64,000 nucleotides of DNA. Source: Mycobacterium yunnanensis. Its GTDB lineage: Bacteria; Actinomycetota; Actinomycetes; Mycobacteriales; Mycobacteriaceae. Below the pieces are notes generated by a model, which had not been told where the DNA came from, ran no database searches, and saw only the letters and a program-made list of their open reading frames with translations. Where the stretch lies: contig NZ_JACKVK010000009.1 of assembly GCF_025823185.1 (NCBI RefSeq), positions 310,001 to 374,000 of the forward strand, written 5' to 3'. Below are positions 7,308-15,736 of the stretch, one piece after another (position 1 is the first letter of the stretch; every line of letters begins with the position of its first letter). Position numbers and translations under genes: made by a program.

Positions 7308-9185
7308 CTAGGGCGTGACGATGGCGAAGTTGGGATCCGGTCGATCGAGCACCTCGAGCAGTGCGGCCATCGCCGACGCGTCACCGGTGATCTGAAGCCC
7401 AGGCGAGTCGGCGTCACCGGTGGCAAAGGTCAACAGCCGCAGCTTGTTCACGACCGTGACGGTCGCCGTGGCCGACTCCGGGTCGGCAGAGGTCTTGCGA
7501 TACACCAACACCCCGTTGCGCAACGTCAAGCGGTAGTTGACGCCCACGTCTCCGAAGGTGACGTCGAGTGCGAGGTTCAATCCCCAGGCCTTGGGCCCGT
7601 TGACGCTGATGGCGAAGCTGTCGAACATCTGCTCCGGCGTCAGCTGCGACAACAGCGACAGCGACGTCGTCTGCGTCGGGGTGCCGAAGTTGCCGTCGCG
7701 CAGTTCGGTGGCGCCGGCGAGGAAGAAGTTGCGCCACGTGGCGTTCTCCGCGCCGTAGGCCAATTGCTCCAACGTGTCGGCGTACAAGCTCTTGGCACCC
7801 GCATTGCCCTCGTCGGTGAAGACGACGTGGTCCAGTAGTGTTGCAGCCCAACGGTAGTCACCCTCATCGAACGCCGCCTGGGCGATCTCGACCACGCGGT
7901 CGACGCCACCCATCGCCGCCACATAACGCGGCGCGATCGACTCGGGCGGATGCTGCCACAACCGCGCCGGGTTGCCGTCGAACCATCCCATGTACCGCTG
8001 GTAGACCGCCTTCACGTTGTGGCTGACCGAGCCGTAATACCCGTGGGTGTGCCACGCCTCGTTCAGCGCGGGCGGCATCTGAAACGTCTCGGCGATCTCG
8101 ACGCCCGTGTGGCCCTGGTTCAGCAGCCGCAACGTTTGATCATGCAGGTAGGCGTACAAATCCCTTTGGAGAGAGAGGAATTCGACGATGCGCTCCTCAC
8201 CCCAGGTCGGCCAGTGGTGCGAGGCGAACACGACGTCGGTTCGGCCGGCGAAGGTGTCGATGGCCTCGGTCAGATAACCCGACCAGGCATGTGGATCGCG
8301 AACCAGCGCACCGCGCAACGTCAGCAGGTTGTGCAGGTTGTGGGTGGCGTTCTCGGCCATGCACAACGCCCGGTACCGCGGGAAGTAGAAGTGCATCTCC
8401 GCCGGGGCCTCGGTGCCGGGCGCCATCTGGAATTCGATCTCGACCCCGTCGACGACGCGCGTCTCCCCGGTCGCGGCGACGTCGACGGTCGGCACGATGA
8501 CGGCCACCTCACCGGTGGACGGCGTCTGCCCAAGACCGCACCCGACCTGCCCTCGAGGCCCTCGGGCCAGCACGGTGCCGTACATGTAGGCCGCGCGGCG
8601 CGTCATCGCCGTACCGGCGTACACGTTCTCCTGGACCGCATGCTCGATGAAGCCGGCCGGTGCGATGACCTCCACCCGCCCGGCGTCGACGTCGGCCTGC
8701 GTCGTCACCCCCAGCACGCCGCCGAAGTGGTCGACGTGGCTGTGGGTGTAGATGACGGCGGTGACCGGGCGATCCCCGCGGTGCGCCCGGTACAGACCGA
8801 TGGCGGCCGCCGCGGTCTCGGTGGACACCAGCGGGTCGATCACGATGACGCCGGTGTCGCCCTCGATGAAGCTCACGTTGGACAAGTCGAGGCCGCGGAC
8901 TTGATAGACGCCAGGGACCACCTCGTAGAGCCCCTGCTTGGCCGCCAGCGTCGACTGCCGCCACAGGCTGGGGTGCACCGACGTCGGCGCATCCCCGGTG
9001 AGGAAGGAGTAGACGTCGTTGTCCCAGACCACCCGCCCGTCGGCGGCCTTGACCACGCACGGTTCGAGCGCCGCGACGAAGCCGCGGTCGGCGTCGGCGA
9101 AATCTCTGGTGTCGGCGAACGGAAGTCCGCTCAGGTGCTCGGCGTGAGCCGTCTCGATGACGGCGGTGGGCGGCTTCTGTTCCAT
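7308..9185 (-). CDS. Alkyl/aryl sulfatase, metallo-beta-lactamase fold (SdsA1-like)
   Basis: A 625-residue enzyme with a zinc-binding THSHVDHFGG motif near residue 150, a middle dimerisation region and a C-terminal SCP2-like domain (about 500-625). This order is typical of type III linear alkyl sulfatases such as SdsA1 and BDS1, and the position corresponds to Rv3762c. Expected reaction: hydrolysis of primary alkyl sulfate esters to alcohol and sulfate. Unlike SdsA1 it has no signal peptide, so it is predicted cytosolic. Start ATG 9185. Confidence 0.85.
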   Translation of the reverse strand: MEQKPPTAVIETAHAEHLSGLPFADTRDFADADRGFVAALEPCVVKAADGRVVWDNDVYSFLTGDAPTSVHPSLWRQSTLAAKQGLYEVVPGVYQVRGLDLSNVSFIEGDTGVIVIDPLVSTETAAAAIGLYRAHRGDRPVTAVIYTHSHVDHFGGVLGVTTQADVDAGRVEVIAPAGFIEHAVQENVYAGTAMTRRAAYMYGTVLARGPRGQVGCGLGQTPSTGEVAVIVPTVDVAATGETRVVDGVEIEFQMAPGTEAPAEMHFYFPRYRALCMAENATHNLHNLLTLRGALVRDPHAWSGYLTEAIDTFAGRTDVVFASHHWPTWGEERIVEFLSLQRDLYAYLHDQTLRLLNQGHTGVEIAETFQMPPALNEAWHTHGYYGSVSHNVKAVYQRYMGWFDGNPARLWQHPPESIAPRYVAAMGGVDRVVEIAQAAFDEGDYRWAATLLDHVVFTDEGNAGAKSLYADTLEQLAYGAENATWRNFFLAGATELRDGNFGTPTQTTSLSLLSQLTPEQMFDSFAISVNGPKAWGLNLALDVTFGDVGVNYRLTLRNGVLVYRKTSADPESATATVTVVNKLRLLTFATGDADSPGLQITGDASAMAALLEVLDRPDPNFAIVTP

Positions 9186-9227
9186 GCCGAAGACCCTGCC
9201 ATCACCCGATGGCGACGGAGGTGAAAT

Positions 9228-9719
9228 TCACACGCGATGCAGTGTCACGTCCGACAGCACCCCGTCGTGCACCGTGGCGGTCATGTACGTGCAGAAGGGT
9301 TGCCGTCGCCGATCGGTCGGCGAGCCGGGGTTGAGCAGTCGCAGGCCGGTGCTCGCGGTGGCATCCCACGGGATGTGGCTGTGTCCGAACACCAACACGT
9401 CGACGTCGGGGTAGAGCCGGGCCATCCGCTCGTCGCGACCCGCCGAGGCACCCGTCTCGTGGACGACAGCGAACCGCACGCCCTCGAGTTCGACGTCGGC
9501 GCGCTCGGGTAAACGTTGCCGTAACTCCTCGCCGTCGTTGTTGCCCCAGCAGCCGACCACTCGGTTGGCCTTGGTCTCGAGTTCGTCGAGCAAATCTGGC
9601 ACGACCCAGTCGCCCGCATGCAACACGACGTCTGCGCTGTTCACGTGATCCCACACCGACGAAGGGAGGTCCTTGGCTCGCTTGGGCAGATGGGTGTCGG
9701 CGATCAGCAGCAGCTTCAC
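9228..9719 (-). CDS. YfcE/MJ0936-type metallophosphoesterase
   Basis: A 163-residue protein with calcineurin-like metal motifs: IADTHL at residues 6-11, HAGDW near 35, GNND near 58 (WGNND), and FGHSHIP near 116. The length fits single-domain YfcE/MJ0936 phosphodiesterases. The start is GTG 9719, with GGAG four bases upstream and TACGGT six bases upstream. It is 42 bp upstream of the alkyl sulfatase on the same strand. The substrate is unknown. It is not part of the M. tuberculosis order here. Confidence 0.82.
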   Translation of the reverse strand: MKLLLIADTHLPKRAKDLPSSVWDHVNSADVVLHAGDWVVPDLLDELETKANRVVGCWGNNDGEELRQRLPERADVELEGVRFAVVHETGASAGRDERMARLYPDVDVLVFGHSHIPWDATASTGLRLLNPGSPTDRRRQPFCTYMTATVHDGVLSDVTLHRV

Positions 9720-9854
9720 GTCTCCACCGTAGTGGCAATCCGACAGACGAAGTCAGTCGATTGCTGGATTTTCGTTAACTGGACAACGTAGGCTCTACGC
9801 CGGGGTGGTTGCCGCGGACGGGTCGGCAACCTGGGCGCCGGGTTTGGGAGCCTG

Positions 9855-12215
9855 ATGACGACGCGATCGAAGCGCACGGCAATCTGTTCGGCGACGGTTG
9901 CCCTCGTCATCTTCTTCGTTTGTCTCCAGTTTGCCGAACTCGAGCCGCGCGCCACGACGTTCGTCACGCAGATCGGCGAGCTCGTGGCGGCGTCGTTCGC
10001 CCTCGCGTGCACCGTCCTAGCCGTGCGCCGAACGTCGGCACGGCAGCGCCTTGCCTGGCTTTCGATGGCGGTCGGCTGTCTGGGATGGGTTCTAGGCACC
10101 CTCTACTGGGCCTACTTCGGCCTGGTCGAGCAACAGATGCCACACTACGGCTCCATCGCGGACTTCGGCTTCCTCGCACTTCCGGTCGGGGCCTGGCTGG
10201 CGGCCGTGTTCGTGCCGACGAGCCGACACGGACGCATCGGACTCCGAATCCTCCTCGACGGTGTCATCGCAGGCACGTCGCTCTTCGTAGTGCTCTGGGT
10301 GGTGGTCCTCAGCGAGCTACTGACCGCTGGCGGCGTGACGGGAGCGGCCTTCGCGTTGTCGATTGCGTACCCCGTCGCCGACACCGCCGTCGTGACCATG
10401 GCCCTGCTACTGCTCGCCAGAGCGCGTCCTGGGCGGCGATTGGTGATGTCGCTCGTCGCCGCGGCGTTCGTGGTCATCGGCACCACCGATACCGCCTTCA
10501 TCTTCGTCAGCGCCGGCGCCCTGTCGTTCAGCAACGTGATCGTCGTGGGGTGGGCGACCGGCATGTACTTGATCGGCGTCGCCGCGCTGTGCACGCCCGC
10601 GACGCCACCGCCGCCGGTCGAGCCGCTGCGACACACCCCGCCGGCCCGCTCCCTGTGGCTGCCCTACCTTCCCGTGCCGTTCGCCTTCGCGGTCGCGATC
10701 GCAGATACGCACCTGTGGTCCTCCGACCCCGTGCTGACACCGGTCTTCGGCGCGGGCGCCGTCCTCGCGTGCGCGGCACTGGTCCGCCAGTTCCTTCTGC
10801 TGGCCGAGAACCGTCGCCTGCTCACCGCGGTCGCCGAGATGGCCCTGCTCGACCCGCTGACCGAGCTGGCCAACAGGACGCTCTTCAACGATCGGCTGGC
10901 GCATTCGATCGACCTTCGCGGCCGCACCGGCGCGGCGGTGGGCGTGCTCGTCGCCGACCTCGACGACTTCAAGCTGGTGAACGACAGCCTCGGCCACTCC
11001 GCCGGCGACGAGTTACTCCGCAGCGTGGGACGACGCATCCAGTCCGTCGTGCGTCCAGGGGACACCGTCGCCCGGCTGGGCGGCGACGAGTTCGCGATCC
11101 TCGTCGAAGACGCGCCCGCGGTCGCCGATCAGATTGCCGAGCGCATCGTGCAGTCGATGAACGAACCCTTCGTGATCGACGGTCGAGAGGTCGACGTACG
11201 GGTGAGCGTCGGACTGGCGACGGCCACCGCCGAGACCAACGTCGGCGCCGAAGAACTGTTCAAGCGAGCAGACTTGGCGATGTACTCGGCCAAGCGAGCC
11301 CACGCCGGGACGCGCAGCTTCACTCCCGACATGCGACAGGACGCCACCGAGTTGGATCTGCCGAGTCACCGGCAACGGACGGGGCGCCACCACGGTGTCG
11401 CCCGGATCGAGTTCGTCGCGGACTTGCGGCGGGCGGTGGAGGAAGGCGAGCTCAGCCTGGTCTACCAACCGAAGGTCGACCTCGCGACGTGGTCGGCCGT
11501 CGGGGTCGAGGCCTTGATCCGTTGGCCGCATCCGCGGTTCGGGTTGTTGGAACCCGCCGACTTCTTGCAGCTGGTCCGCGAGAACGGGTTGATGGAGCCC
11601 CTCACCGACTTCGTCCTCGACCGAGCGCTGACCGACGCCGCCGGCTGGTGCGAGGCGGGAATGGCCATGCCGGTGTCGGTGAACGTCTCGGCACCCTCGC
11701 TGGACGACGAGGATCTTCCGGCTCGCGTGCTGGCGGCGCTGGCCGGTCGTGGCCTGTCGCCTCGGATGCTCACCGTCGAGATCACCGAGGACGTGCTGGT
11801 GTCCAGCGTCTCGCGAGCCAGGACGGTGCTGGACCACATGCGCGACGCCGGAGTGCGTGTCGCGATCGACGACTTCGGAAGCGGTTATGCCGCAATGACG
11901 TATCTCCACGAGCTTCAGGTCGACGAGCTCAAGCTCGACCGGCAGTTCGTCAAGCCGATTCTGCATGACGAGCGCGCGGCGTCCATCGTCTTGTCCGTGG
12001 TTCACCTGGCCAACGAGTTCGGGCTGGAGTGCGTGGCCGAGGGCGTCGAGGACAGGGCGACCGCCGAACGGCTCAAGACCTACGGCTGCGGTATCGCTCA
12101 GGGCCACTTCTTCAGCCGGCCGGTGACCGCGCAGGCCATCAAGCTCGGCAGGGGCCCGGTCGCGCCGGCCGACGTGGTGGCTACGACGACAGCAACTCGG
12201 CCATCTTGGGCATGA
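9855..12215 (+). CDS. Membrane-bound GGDEF-EAL cyclic-di-GMP enzyme
   Basis: A 786-residue protein. Residues 1-315 carry about eight to ten hydrophobic helices forming a membrane sensory module. The GGDEF domain (about 325-490) has an intact active site at 409-413, with an RPGD inhibitory I-site exactly five residues upstream. The EAL domain (about 515-775) has EAL at 552-554 and intact NVS, EITEDVL, DDFGSGYA, KLDR and AEGVED motifs. Both diguanylate cyclase and phosphodiesterase activities are therefore plausible. ATG 9855 has GGGAG upstream; the longer frame from 9809 is an overlapping artefact. Its end overlaps the converging SnoaL-like gene by 35 bp. Confidence 0.9.
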   Translation: MTTRSKRTAICSATVALVIFFVCLQFAELEPRATTFVTQIGELVAASFALACTVLAVRRTSARQRLAWLSMAVGCLGWVLGTLYWAYFGLVEQQMPHYGSIADFGFLALPVGAWLAAVFVPTSRHGRIGLRILLDGVIAGTSLFVVLWVVVLSELLTAGGVTGAAFALSIAYPVADTAVVTMALLLLARARPGRRLVMSLVAAAFVVIGTTDTAFIFVSAGALSFSNVIVVGWATGMYLIGVAALCTPATPPPPVEPLRHTPPARSLWLPYLPVPFAFAVAIADTHLWSSDPVLTPVFGAGAVLACAALVRQFLLLAENRRLLTAVAEMALLDPLTELANRTLFNDRLAHSIDLRGRTGAAVGVLVADLDDFKLVNDSLGHSAGDELLRSVGRRIQSVVRPGDTVARLGGDEFAILVEDAPAVADQIAERIVQSMNEPFVIDGREVDVRVSVGLATATAETNVGAEELFKRADLAMYSAKRAHAGTRSFTPDMRQDATELDLPSHRQRTGRHHGVARIEFVADLRRAVEEGELSLVYQPKVDLATWSAVGVEALIRWPHPRFGLLEPADFLQLVRENGLMEPLTDFVLDRALTDAAGWCEAGMAMPVSVNVSAPSLDDEDLPARVLAALAGRGLSPRMLTVEITEDVLVSSVSRARTVLDHMRDAGVRVAIDDFGSGYAAMTYLHELQVDELKLDRQFVKPILHDERAASIVLSVVHLANEFGLECVAEGVEDRATAERLKTYGCGIAQGHFFSRPVTAQAIKLGRGPVAPADVVATTTATRPSWA

Positions 12216-12567
12216 TCGTCGTCAGCCCCTTGAATGGCCGCATCATCACCTTGAAGGACACGATGCGCTCGTCGTCGTTCCAGCTGATGAGATCGACGCC
12301 GTTGACGTAGACGCCGTCGACGGTGGCGGCGAACTCCAGCACTGCCGAGCGCTCCCCCACCCATTCCTCGACGTAGTGGAAGTTGGTGTCGCCGAACATC
12401 TTCGCTGCTGCCGTCAGATAGGCCGCGGTCTTCTGCCGACCCTCCTGGGGAGTGAACACCGCCGGTGAGTAGAACACCGCCGAGTCGTCGAGTAAGGCGT
12501 CGAGCACGGCCGGATCGTGCCCGCCGTCGATGAACCGATGCCAACGTTCGATCACGGAAGACGTCAT
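12181..12567 (-). CDS. SnoaL-like / NTF2-fold protein
   Basis: A 128-residue small soluble protein with the alpha+beta cone pattern of SnoaL/NTF2-like polyketide cyclase relatives (WHRFIDGGHDPAVLDALLDDSAVFYSP at the start, then alternating strands). The ATG at 12567 is chosen because the longer frame to 12714 runs into the upstream peptidase gene and adds Arg-rich shadow sequence. It lies 20 bp downstream of the VanY-type gene on the same strand. No catalytic residue can be assigned and the ligand is unknown. Confidence 0.7.
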   Translation of the reverse strand: MTSSVIERWHRFIDGGHDPAVLDALLDDSAVFYSPAVFTPQEGRQKTAAYLTAAAKMFGDTNFHYVEEWVGERSAVLEFAATVDGVYVNGVDLISWNDDERIVSFKVMMRPFKGLTTIMPKMAELLSS

Positions 12568-12587
12568 GGCTCGATCTTCGCAGTGCG

Positions 12588-13067
12588 TCAACTGGCGGCG
12601 TCGGGCAGTAGGGGTGGGCAGACCCCGGTCGCGTCGGTGGCGAGTTCGAAGTGCCAGATCTCGTTGGCGTAGATCCGGCACAGGCCAAAACGTGACCCGT
12701 TGGCGTCGAGCCACTGGTCGGCGCCAGTACCCCCAACGTCGACGGCCTGGCCGATGACGTGTTTGGACATCTCCGGGGTCTGCACGTACCTGCGCGCGGC
12801 GGCCAGGCTGCCGTAGGTCACGACGGCGTCGTCGAGCAGCTGCTGCTGGAACTGAGGTGAGCGCCAGCCCGAGGTGATCGTCATGGTCACCCCTTCGGAC
12901 GCGGCGGCCGTGGCCGCGTTCTGGACGGCGGTGCGCAGTGCGGGGTCGAGCCCGCCGACCGACGGGTCGGCGAGGTCCAACGGTGACGCGCCGGGATCGG
13001 CGGCGGCCGTCGCGGGGCTCGCCCCGAGGACGATGGCGACGGCCATCGCGACGATCACCGCGCGCAT
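12588..13067 (-). CDS. Secreted VanY/M15-type D-alanyl-D-alanine carboxypeptidase
   Basis: A 159-residue protein with a Sec signal peptide (hydrophobic residues 4-17, likely cleavage after ATAAA). The mature part carries the M15B zinc peptidase signature SKHVIGQAVD, providing His and Asp, and the C-terminal EIWHFE providing Glu and the second His. The ITSGWRSPQFQQQL segment is also typical. Predicted to trim peptidoglycan stem peptides outside the membrane. Start ATG 13067, with TAGGGT seven bases upstream on the minus strand (leaderless type). Confidence 0.85.
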   Translation of the reverse strand: MRAVIVAMAVAIVLGASPATAAADPGASPLDLADPSVGGLDPALRTAVQNAATAAASEGVTMTITSGWRSPQFQQQLLDDAVVTYGSLAAARRYVQTPEMSKHVIGQAVDVGGTGADQWLDANGSRFGLCRIYANEIWHFELATDATGVCPPLLPDAAS

Positions 13068-13074
13068 CGACCCG

Positions 13075-13080
13075 ACCCTA
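13075..13080 (-). promoter_or_regulatory. Candidate -10 box, leaderless start of the VanY-type gene
   Basis: TAGGGT on the minus strand, separated from ATG 13067 by seven bases. No ribosome binding site is visible in between. Confidence 0.45.
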
Positions 13081-13216
13081 CGGACCGACCGGTTACCGGC
13101 CTACAACCGGGGCGTTCGCGGCCCGCGCTGGGCCCGGCTCGATGTTTGCCGTAACGTCACGTCTCGGGGGATTTGCCAGCAAGAAGAGCCCGTGGCAATG
13201 ACGTGGAGCATTACGG

Positions 13217-13456
13217 ATGCTGATGAGCGACGACAAATCGCGTACAGAACGCCAATTTCACTGGCTGCCGTTCACGGCCATGTACTGGATCGTGGCGTTG
13301 ATCGTGGCGATCGCCATGGGGAACGCCTGGGCTTTGTTCGTCTTTTGGTTGGCCAACCCGGTGATCTTGGCGGTGTGCTGGCTGCTGTGGGTAAAGGTGC
13401 TACCCCGGCTGAGAACTGATGAATCTGAGTGCGCCCGAAGGGATTCGAACCCCTAA
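13217..13456 (+). CDS. Small two-helix membrane protein (uncertain)
   Basis: A 79-residue ORF. A polar start (DDKSRTERQ) is followed by two hydrophobic helices (about 18-36 and 39-58) and a short basic tail. GGAG lies eight bases before ATG 13217, which supports translation. The last nine residues are read antisense through the 3' part of tRNA-Arg, overlapping it by 27 bases, so the natural C-terminus is suspicious. Its base composition is less GC-rich than its neighbours. No family recognised. It may be real or a chance frame. Confidence 0.45.
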   Translation: MLMSDDKSRTERQFHWLPFTAMYWIVALIVAIAMGNAWALFVFWLANPVILAVCWLLWVKVLPRLRTDESECARRDSNP

Positions 13457-13502
13457 CCTTCTGATCCGTAGTCAGATGCTCTATCCGTTGAGCTACGGGC
13501 GC
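13430..13502 (-). tRNA. tRNA-Arg (anticodon ACG)
   Basis: On the minus strand the seven-base acceptor stem GCGCCCG (13502-13496) pairs with CGGGCGC (13437-13431), with discriminator A and no encoded CCA. The D arm, the anticodon loop CTACGGA with ACG at the 34-36 position, and the T arm GGGGTTCGAATCCCC are all present. Length 73 nt. ACG, usually edited to ICG, decodes CGN arginine codons. Confidence 0.96.
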
Positions 13503-13541
13503 GTGCTATTCAGTTGTACGGCTGACGCGAGTCAGCCGCGG

Positions 13542-13630
13542 CGGAGGCGAGAGGATTTGAACCTCCGGTCCGGTTTAAGCCGGACAACTCATTAGCAGTG
13601 AGTCCCATTCGGCCGCTCTGGCACGCCTCC
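13542..13630 (-). tRNA. tRNA-Ser (anticodon GCU)
   Basis: An 89-nt class II tRNA on the minus strand. Acceptor GGAGGCG (13630-13624) pairs with CGCCTCC (13549-13543), with discriminator G. The anticodon loop is CTGCTAA, giving GCU, and a long variable arm (GTCCGGCTTAAACCGGAC) identifies a serine tRNA. It lies 39 bp upstream of tRNA-Arg on the same strand, so the two may be cotranscribed. Confidence 0.96.
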
Positions 13631-13736
13631 TGACCGATCCCGAGGGTACCGGACCTAAAAGCAATCCCCAGAACCGCCGAGGAGGAAGCGTACACAGGGG
13701 GAACCGCCGAAGGCAAAGCAGCATCCTGGACACCCC

Positions 13737-13742
13737 TAGACT
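13737..13742 (+). promoter_or_regulatory. Candidate -10 box, leaderless start of hisC2
   Basis: TAGACT, followed by seven bases and then GTG 13750. This supports the GTG as the translation start and a leaderless transcript. Confidence 0.5.
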
Positions 13743-13749
13743 GTCTCGG

Positions 13750-14814
13750 GTGACCGCCCGTCTTCGACCCGAATTGGCCGACCTGCCCGCCTACACCCCC
13801 GGCAAGACGGTGCCCGGCGCGATCAAGATCGCCAGCAACGAGACCATCGACGGCCCCCTGCCCAGCGTGCGCGCCGCGATCCTGGCCGCCTCCGACGGCA
13901 TCAACCGCTACCCAGACAACGGCTACGTCGAACTGAAGGAGCGCCTCGCCAAGCATCTCGACGGCGGCGCCTTCGCTCCCGAACACATCTCGGTGGGCTG
14001 CGGCTCGGTGAGCCTCTGCCAGCAACTCATCCAGATCACCGCCACGGTCGGCGACGAGGTGCTCTACGGCTGGCGCAGCTTCGAGATCTACCCGCTGCAG
14101 GTCCGGACGGCCGGCGCCACTCCCGTGCAGGTGCCGTTGAGCGAGCACACCTTCGACCTCGACGCGATGCTGGCCGCCATCACCGACCGCACCCGGCTCA
14201 TCTTCATCTGCAACCCGAACAACCCGACGTCGACCGTCGTCGACCCCGACGCCCTCGCCCGGTTCGTCGCCGCAGTGCCCGACGACATCCTCATCGTGTT
14301 GGACGAGGCCTACGTCGAATACATCCGCGACGGCATGCTGCCCGACAGTTTCGGCTTGGTCCGCAACCACCGCAACGTCGTCGTGCTGCGGACGTTCTCT
14401 AAGGCCTACGGGCTGGCCGGTCTGCGCATCGGATACGCCGTCGGCGATCCGGACGTGATCTCCGCGCTGAGCAAGGTCTACGTGCCCTTCACCGCCACCA
14501 GCGTCTCGCAGGCCGCGGCCATCGCGTCGATCGACGCCGCCGACGAGCTGCTGGCACGCACCGACGCCGTGGTCGAGGAGCGGGCCCGCGTCACCGGGGC
14601 GCTGCGCGAGGTCGGTTACACCGTGCCGCCGTCGCAGGCGAACTTCGTCTGGCTGCCGCTGGGCGAGGAGACCACCGCCTTCGTCAACGGAGCCGCCGAC
14701 GACCGGATTCTGGTGCGGCCCTATGGTCTAGACGGGGTGCGGGTCACCGTCGCCGCACCGCACGAGAACGACGCCTTCCTAAAGTTCGCCACCACGTGGA
14801 TGGGACACCGATGA
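13750..14814 (+). CDS. hisC2: HisC2-type aminotransferase (aromatic/histidinol-phosphate)
   Basis: A 354-residue fold-type I PLP aminotransferase. Motifs: SNET near the N-terminus, CNPNNPTS, DEAYVEY and the PLP-lysine segment TFSKAYGLAGLRIGYAV. The order and position match Rv3772 (hisC2/pat), which transaminates aromatic amino acids and histidinol phosphate in related species. GTG 13750 has a leaderless-type -10 box. The stop overlaps the next start as ATGA, so the two genes are coupled. Confidence 0.9.
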   Translation: MTARLRPELADLPAYTPGKTVPGAIKIASNETIDGPLPSVRAAILAASDGINRYPDNGYVELKERLAKHLDGGAFAPEHISVGCGSVSLCQQLIQITATVGDEVLYGWRSFEIYPLQVRTAGATPVQVPLSEHTFDLDAMLAAITDRTRLIFICNPNNPTSTVVDPDALARFVAAVPDDILIVLDEAYVEYIRDGMLPDSFGLVRNHRNVVVLRTFSKAYGLAGLRIGYAVGDPDVISALSKVYVPFTATSVSQAAAIASIDAADELLARTDAVVEERARVTGALREVGYTVPPSQANFVWLPLGEETTAFVNGAADDRILVRPYGLDGVRVTVAAPHENDAFLKFATTWMGHR

Positions 14815-15284
14815 GTGCTGCGCGAAAGACGTTCGCCGCGTTGATCGAACGTACCGACGAGATCTCCGATGCCGAACTCGACGAGTTCTGGGACACCCTG
14901 CAGCCCGCCTCCATCGACTTCATGATCGGCGAGTGGAAGGGCGGCGAGTTCGACACCGGCCACCGCGCCAACGGGTTCATGACGCGGCTCAACTGGTTCG
15001 GCAAGACGTTCGTCTCCGCCTCCGACGCCAAGCCGCTGGTCTGCCTGGACGACGACGGCAACAAGTTCTCCAACACCGAGGCCATGAAGGGCGAGGCGAG
15101 CCTGTGGCTCGAGGAGTTCCGCGGCGAGGTGACGGCCTCCATGGTCTACGACGGCGCGCCCGTGCACGACCACTTCAAGAAGGTCGACGACAACGCCGTC
15201 ATGGGCATTATGAACGGCAAGGGTGCGCTGGACGACAGCAGTGGCTCACCGCGTCACCTGTACTTCTACCTGGAACGCGTCTAA
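14811..15284 (+). CDS. GXWXG/DUF4334 domain protein
   Basis: A 157-residue soluble protein. The early MIGEWKGGEF segment fits the GXWXG signature, and the C-terminal half (VYDGAPVHDHFKKVDDNAVMGIMNGKG) fits the DUF4334 domain usually paired with it. Function unknown. ATG 14811 overlaps the hisC2 stop by four bases, so it is cotranscribed and translationally coupled. The in-frame start 15 bp upstream is less likely. Confidence 0.75.
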   Translation: MSAARKTFAALIERTDEISDAELDEFWDTLQPASIDFMIGEWKGGEFDTGHRANGFMTRLNWFGKTFVSASDAKPLVCLDDDGNKFSNTEAMKGEASLWLEEFRGEVTASMVYDGAPVHDHFKKVDDNAVMGIMNGKGALDDSSGSPRHLYFYLERV

Positions 15285-15288
15285 CCCC

Positions 15289-15294
15289 TATCGT
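15289..15294 (+). promoter_or_regulatory. Candidate -10 box, leaderless start of the lipoprotein gene
   Basis: TATCGT, followed by six bases and then ATG 15301. It supports ATG 15301 over the upstream in-frame start at 15223. Confidence 0.45.
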
Positions 15295-15300
15295 CAGTCC

Positions 15301-15717
15301 ATGAGGACGCGCGTTCTGGTCGCCGCAGCGCTCGTCGTGGTCGCCACCGCGGCCGCGGGCTGCGATCGCACCACCGAGGGCACGGTGGCGATGACCACTG
15401 AAGCCGGCCCGCCACTGCGCACCTCCACGACCATTCGGCCCATTCCGTCGGCGCCGGACACCACGGACTCGCCCACGACCTCGCCGACCGAGGCGCCCGC
15501 CCCGCCGCCGGGTGACGCGCTGGCCATCACCTGCAAGCAGTACATCGGCCTCGACGAGGCCAGCCGCACGTCGGTGATCCGAGAGATCCTCAAGGACCAG
15601 ACCACGGGGCTCAGCCCGAGCGAGGCCGACATCGCCAAGACGCTCGCCGACGCCGTGTGCACGTTCCTGCCCGACAGCACGGTCTCGGAGATCCTGCTGG
15701 GGGAGACCCCGCCGTGA
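15301..15717 (+). CDS. Putative secreted lipoprotein
   Basis: A 138-residue protein with an N-terminal signal sequence and lipobox ending AAAGC (Cys21). A Thr/Pro/Ser-rich linker of about 50 residues (low complexity, probably extended through the wall) leads to a small helical domain with two cysteines (ITCKQY and DAVCTF) that could form a disulfide. The small Cys-Cys domain resembles mycobacterial lipoprotein tails of unknown function. It sits between the GXWXG gene and echA21 with its own leaderless-type promoter. Confidence 0.7.
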   Translation: MRTRVLVAAALVVVATAAAGCDRTTEGTVAMTTEAGPPLRTSTTIRPIPSAPDTTDSPTTSPTEAPAPPPGDALAITCKQYIGLDEASRTSVIREILKDQTTGLSPSEADIAKTLADAVCTFLPDSTVSEILLGETPP

Positions 15718-15722
15718 CCCCG

Positions 15723-15728
15723 TAACCT
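15723..15728 (+). promoter_or_regulatory. Candidate -10 box, leaderless start of echA21
   Basis: TAACCT, followed by eight bases and ATG 15737. Weaker than the six-to-seven-base examples nearby but the same arrangement. Confidence 0.35.
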
Positions 15729-15736
15729 TTCGGGCC

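Noticed and set aside
13671..13710. GAACCGCCGA repeated at 13671-13680 and 13701-13710
   Set aside because: A 10-bp repeat in GC-rich DNA upstream of hisC2, too short to claim as an operator.
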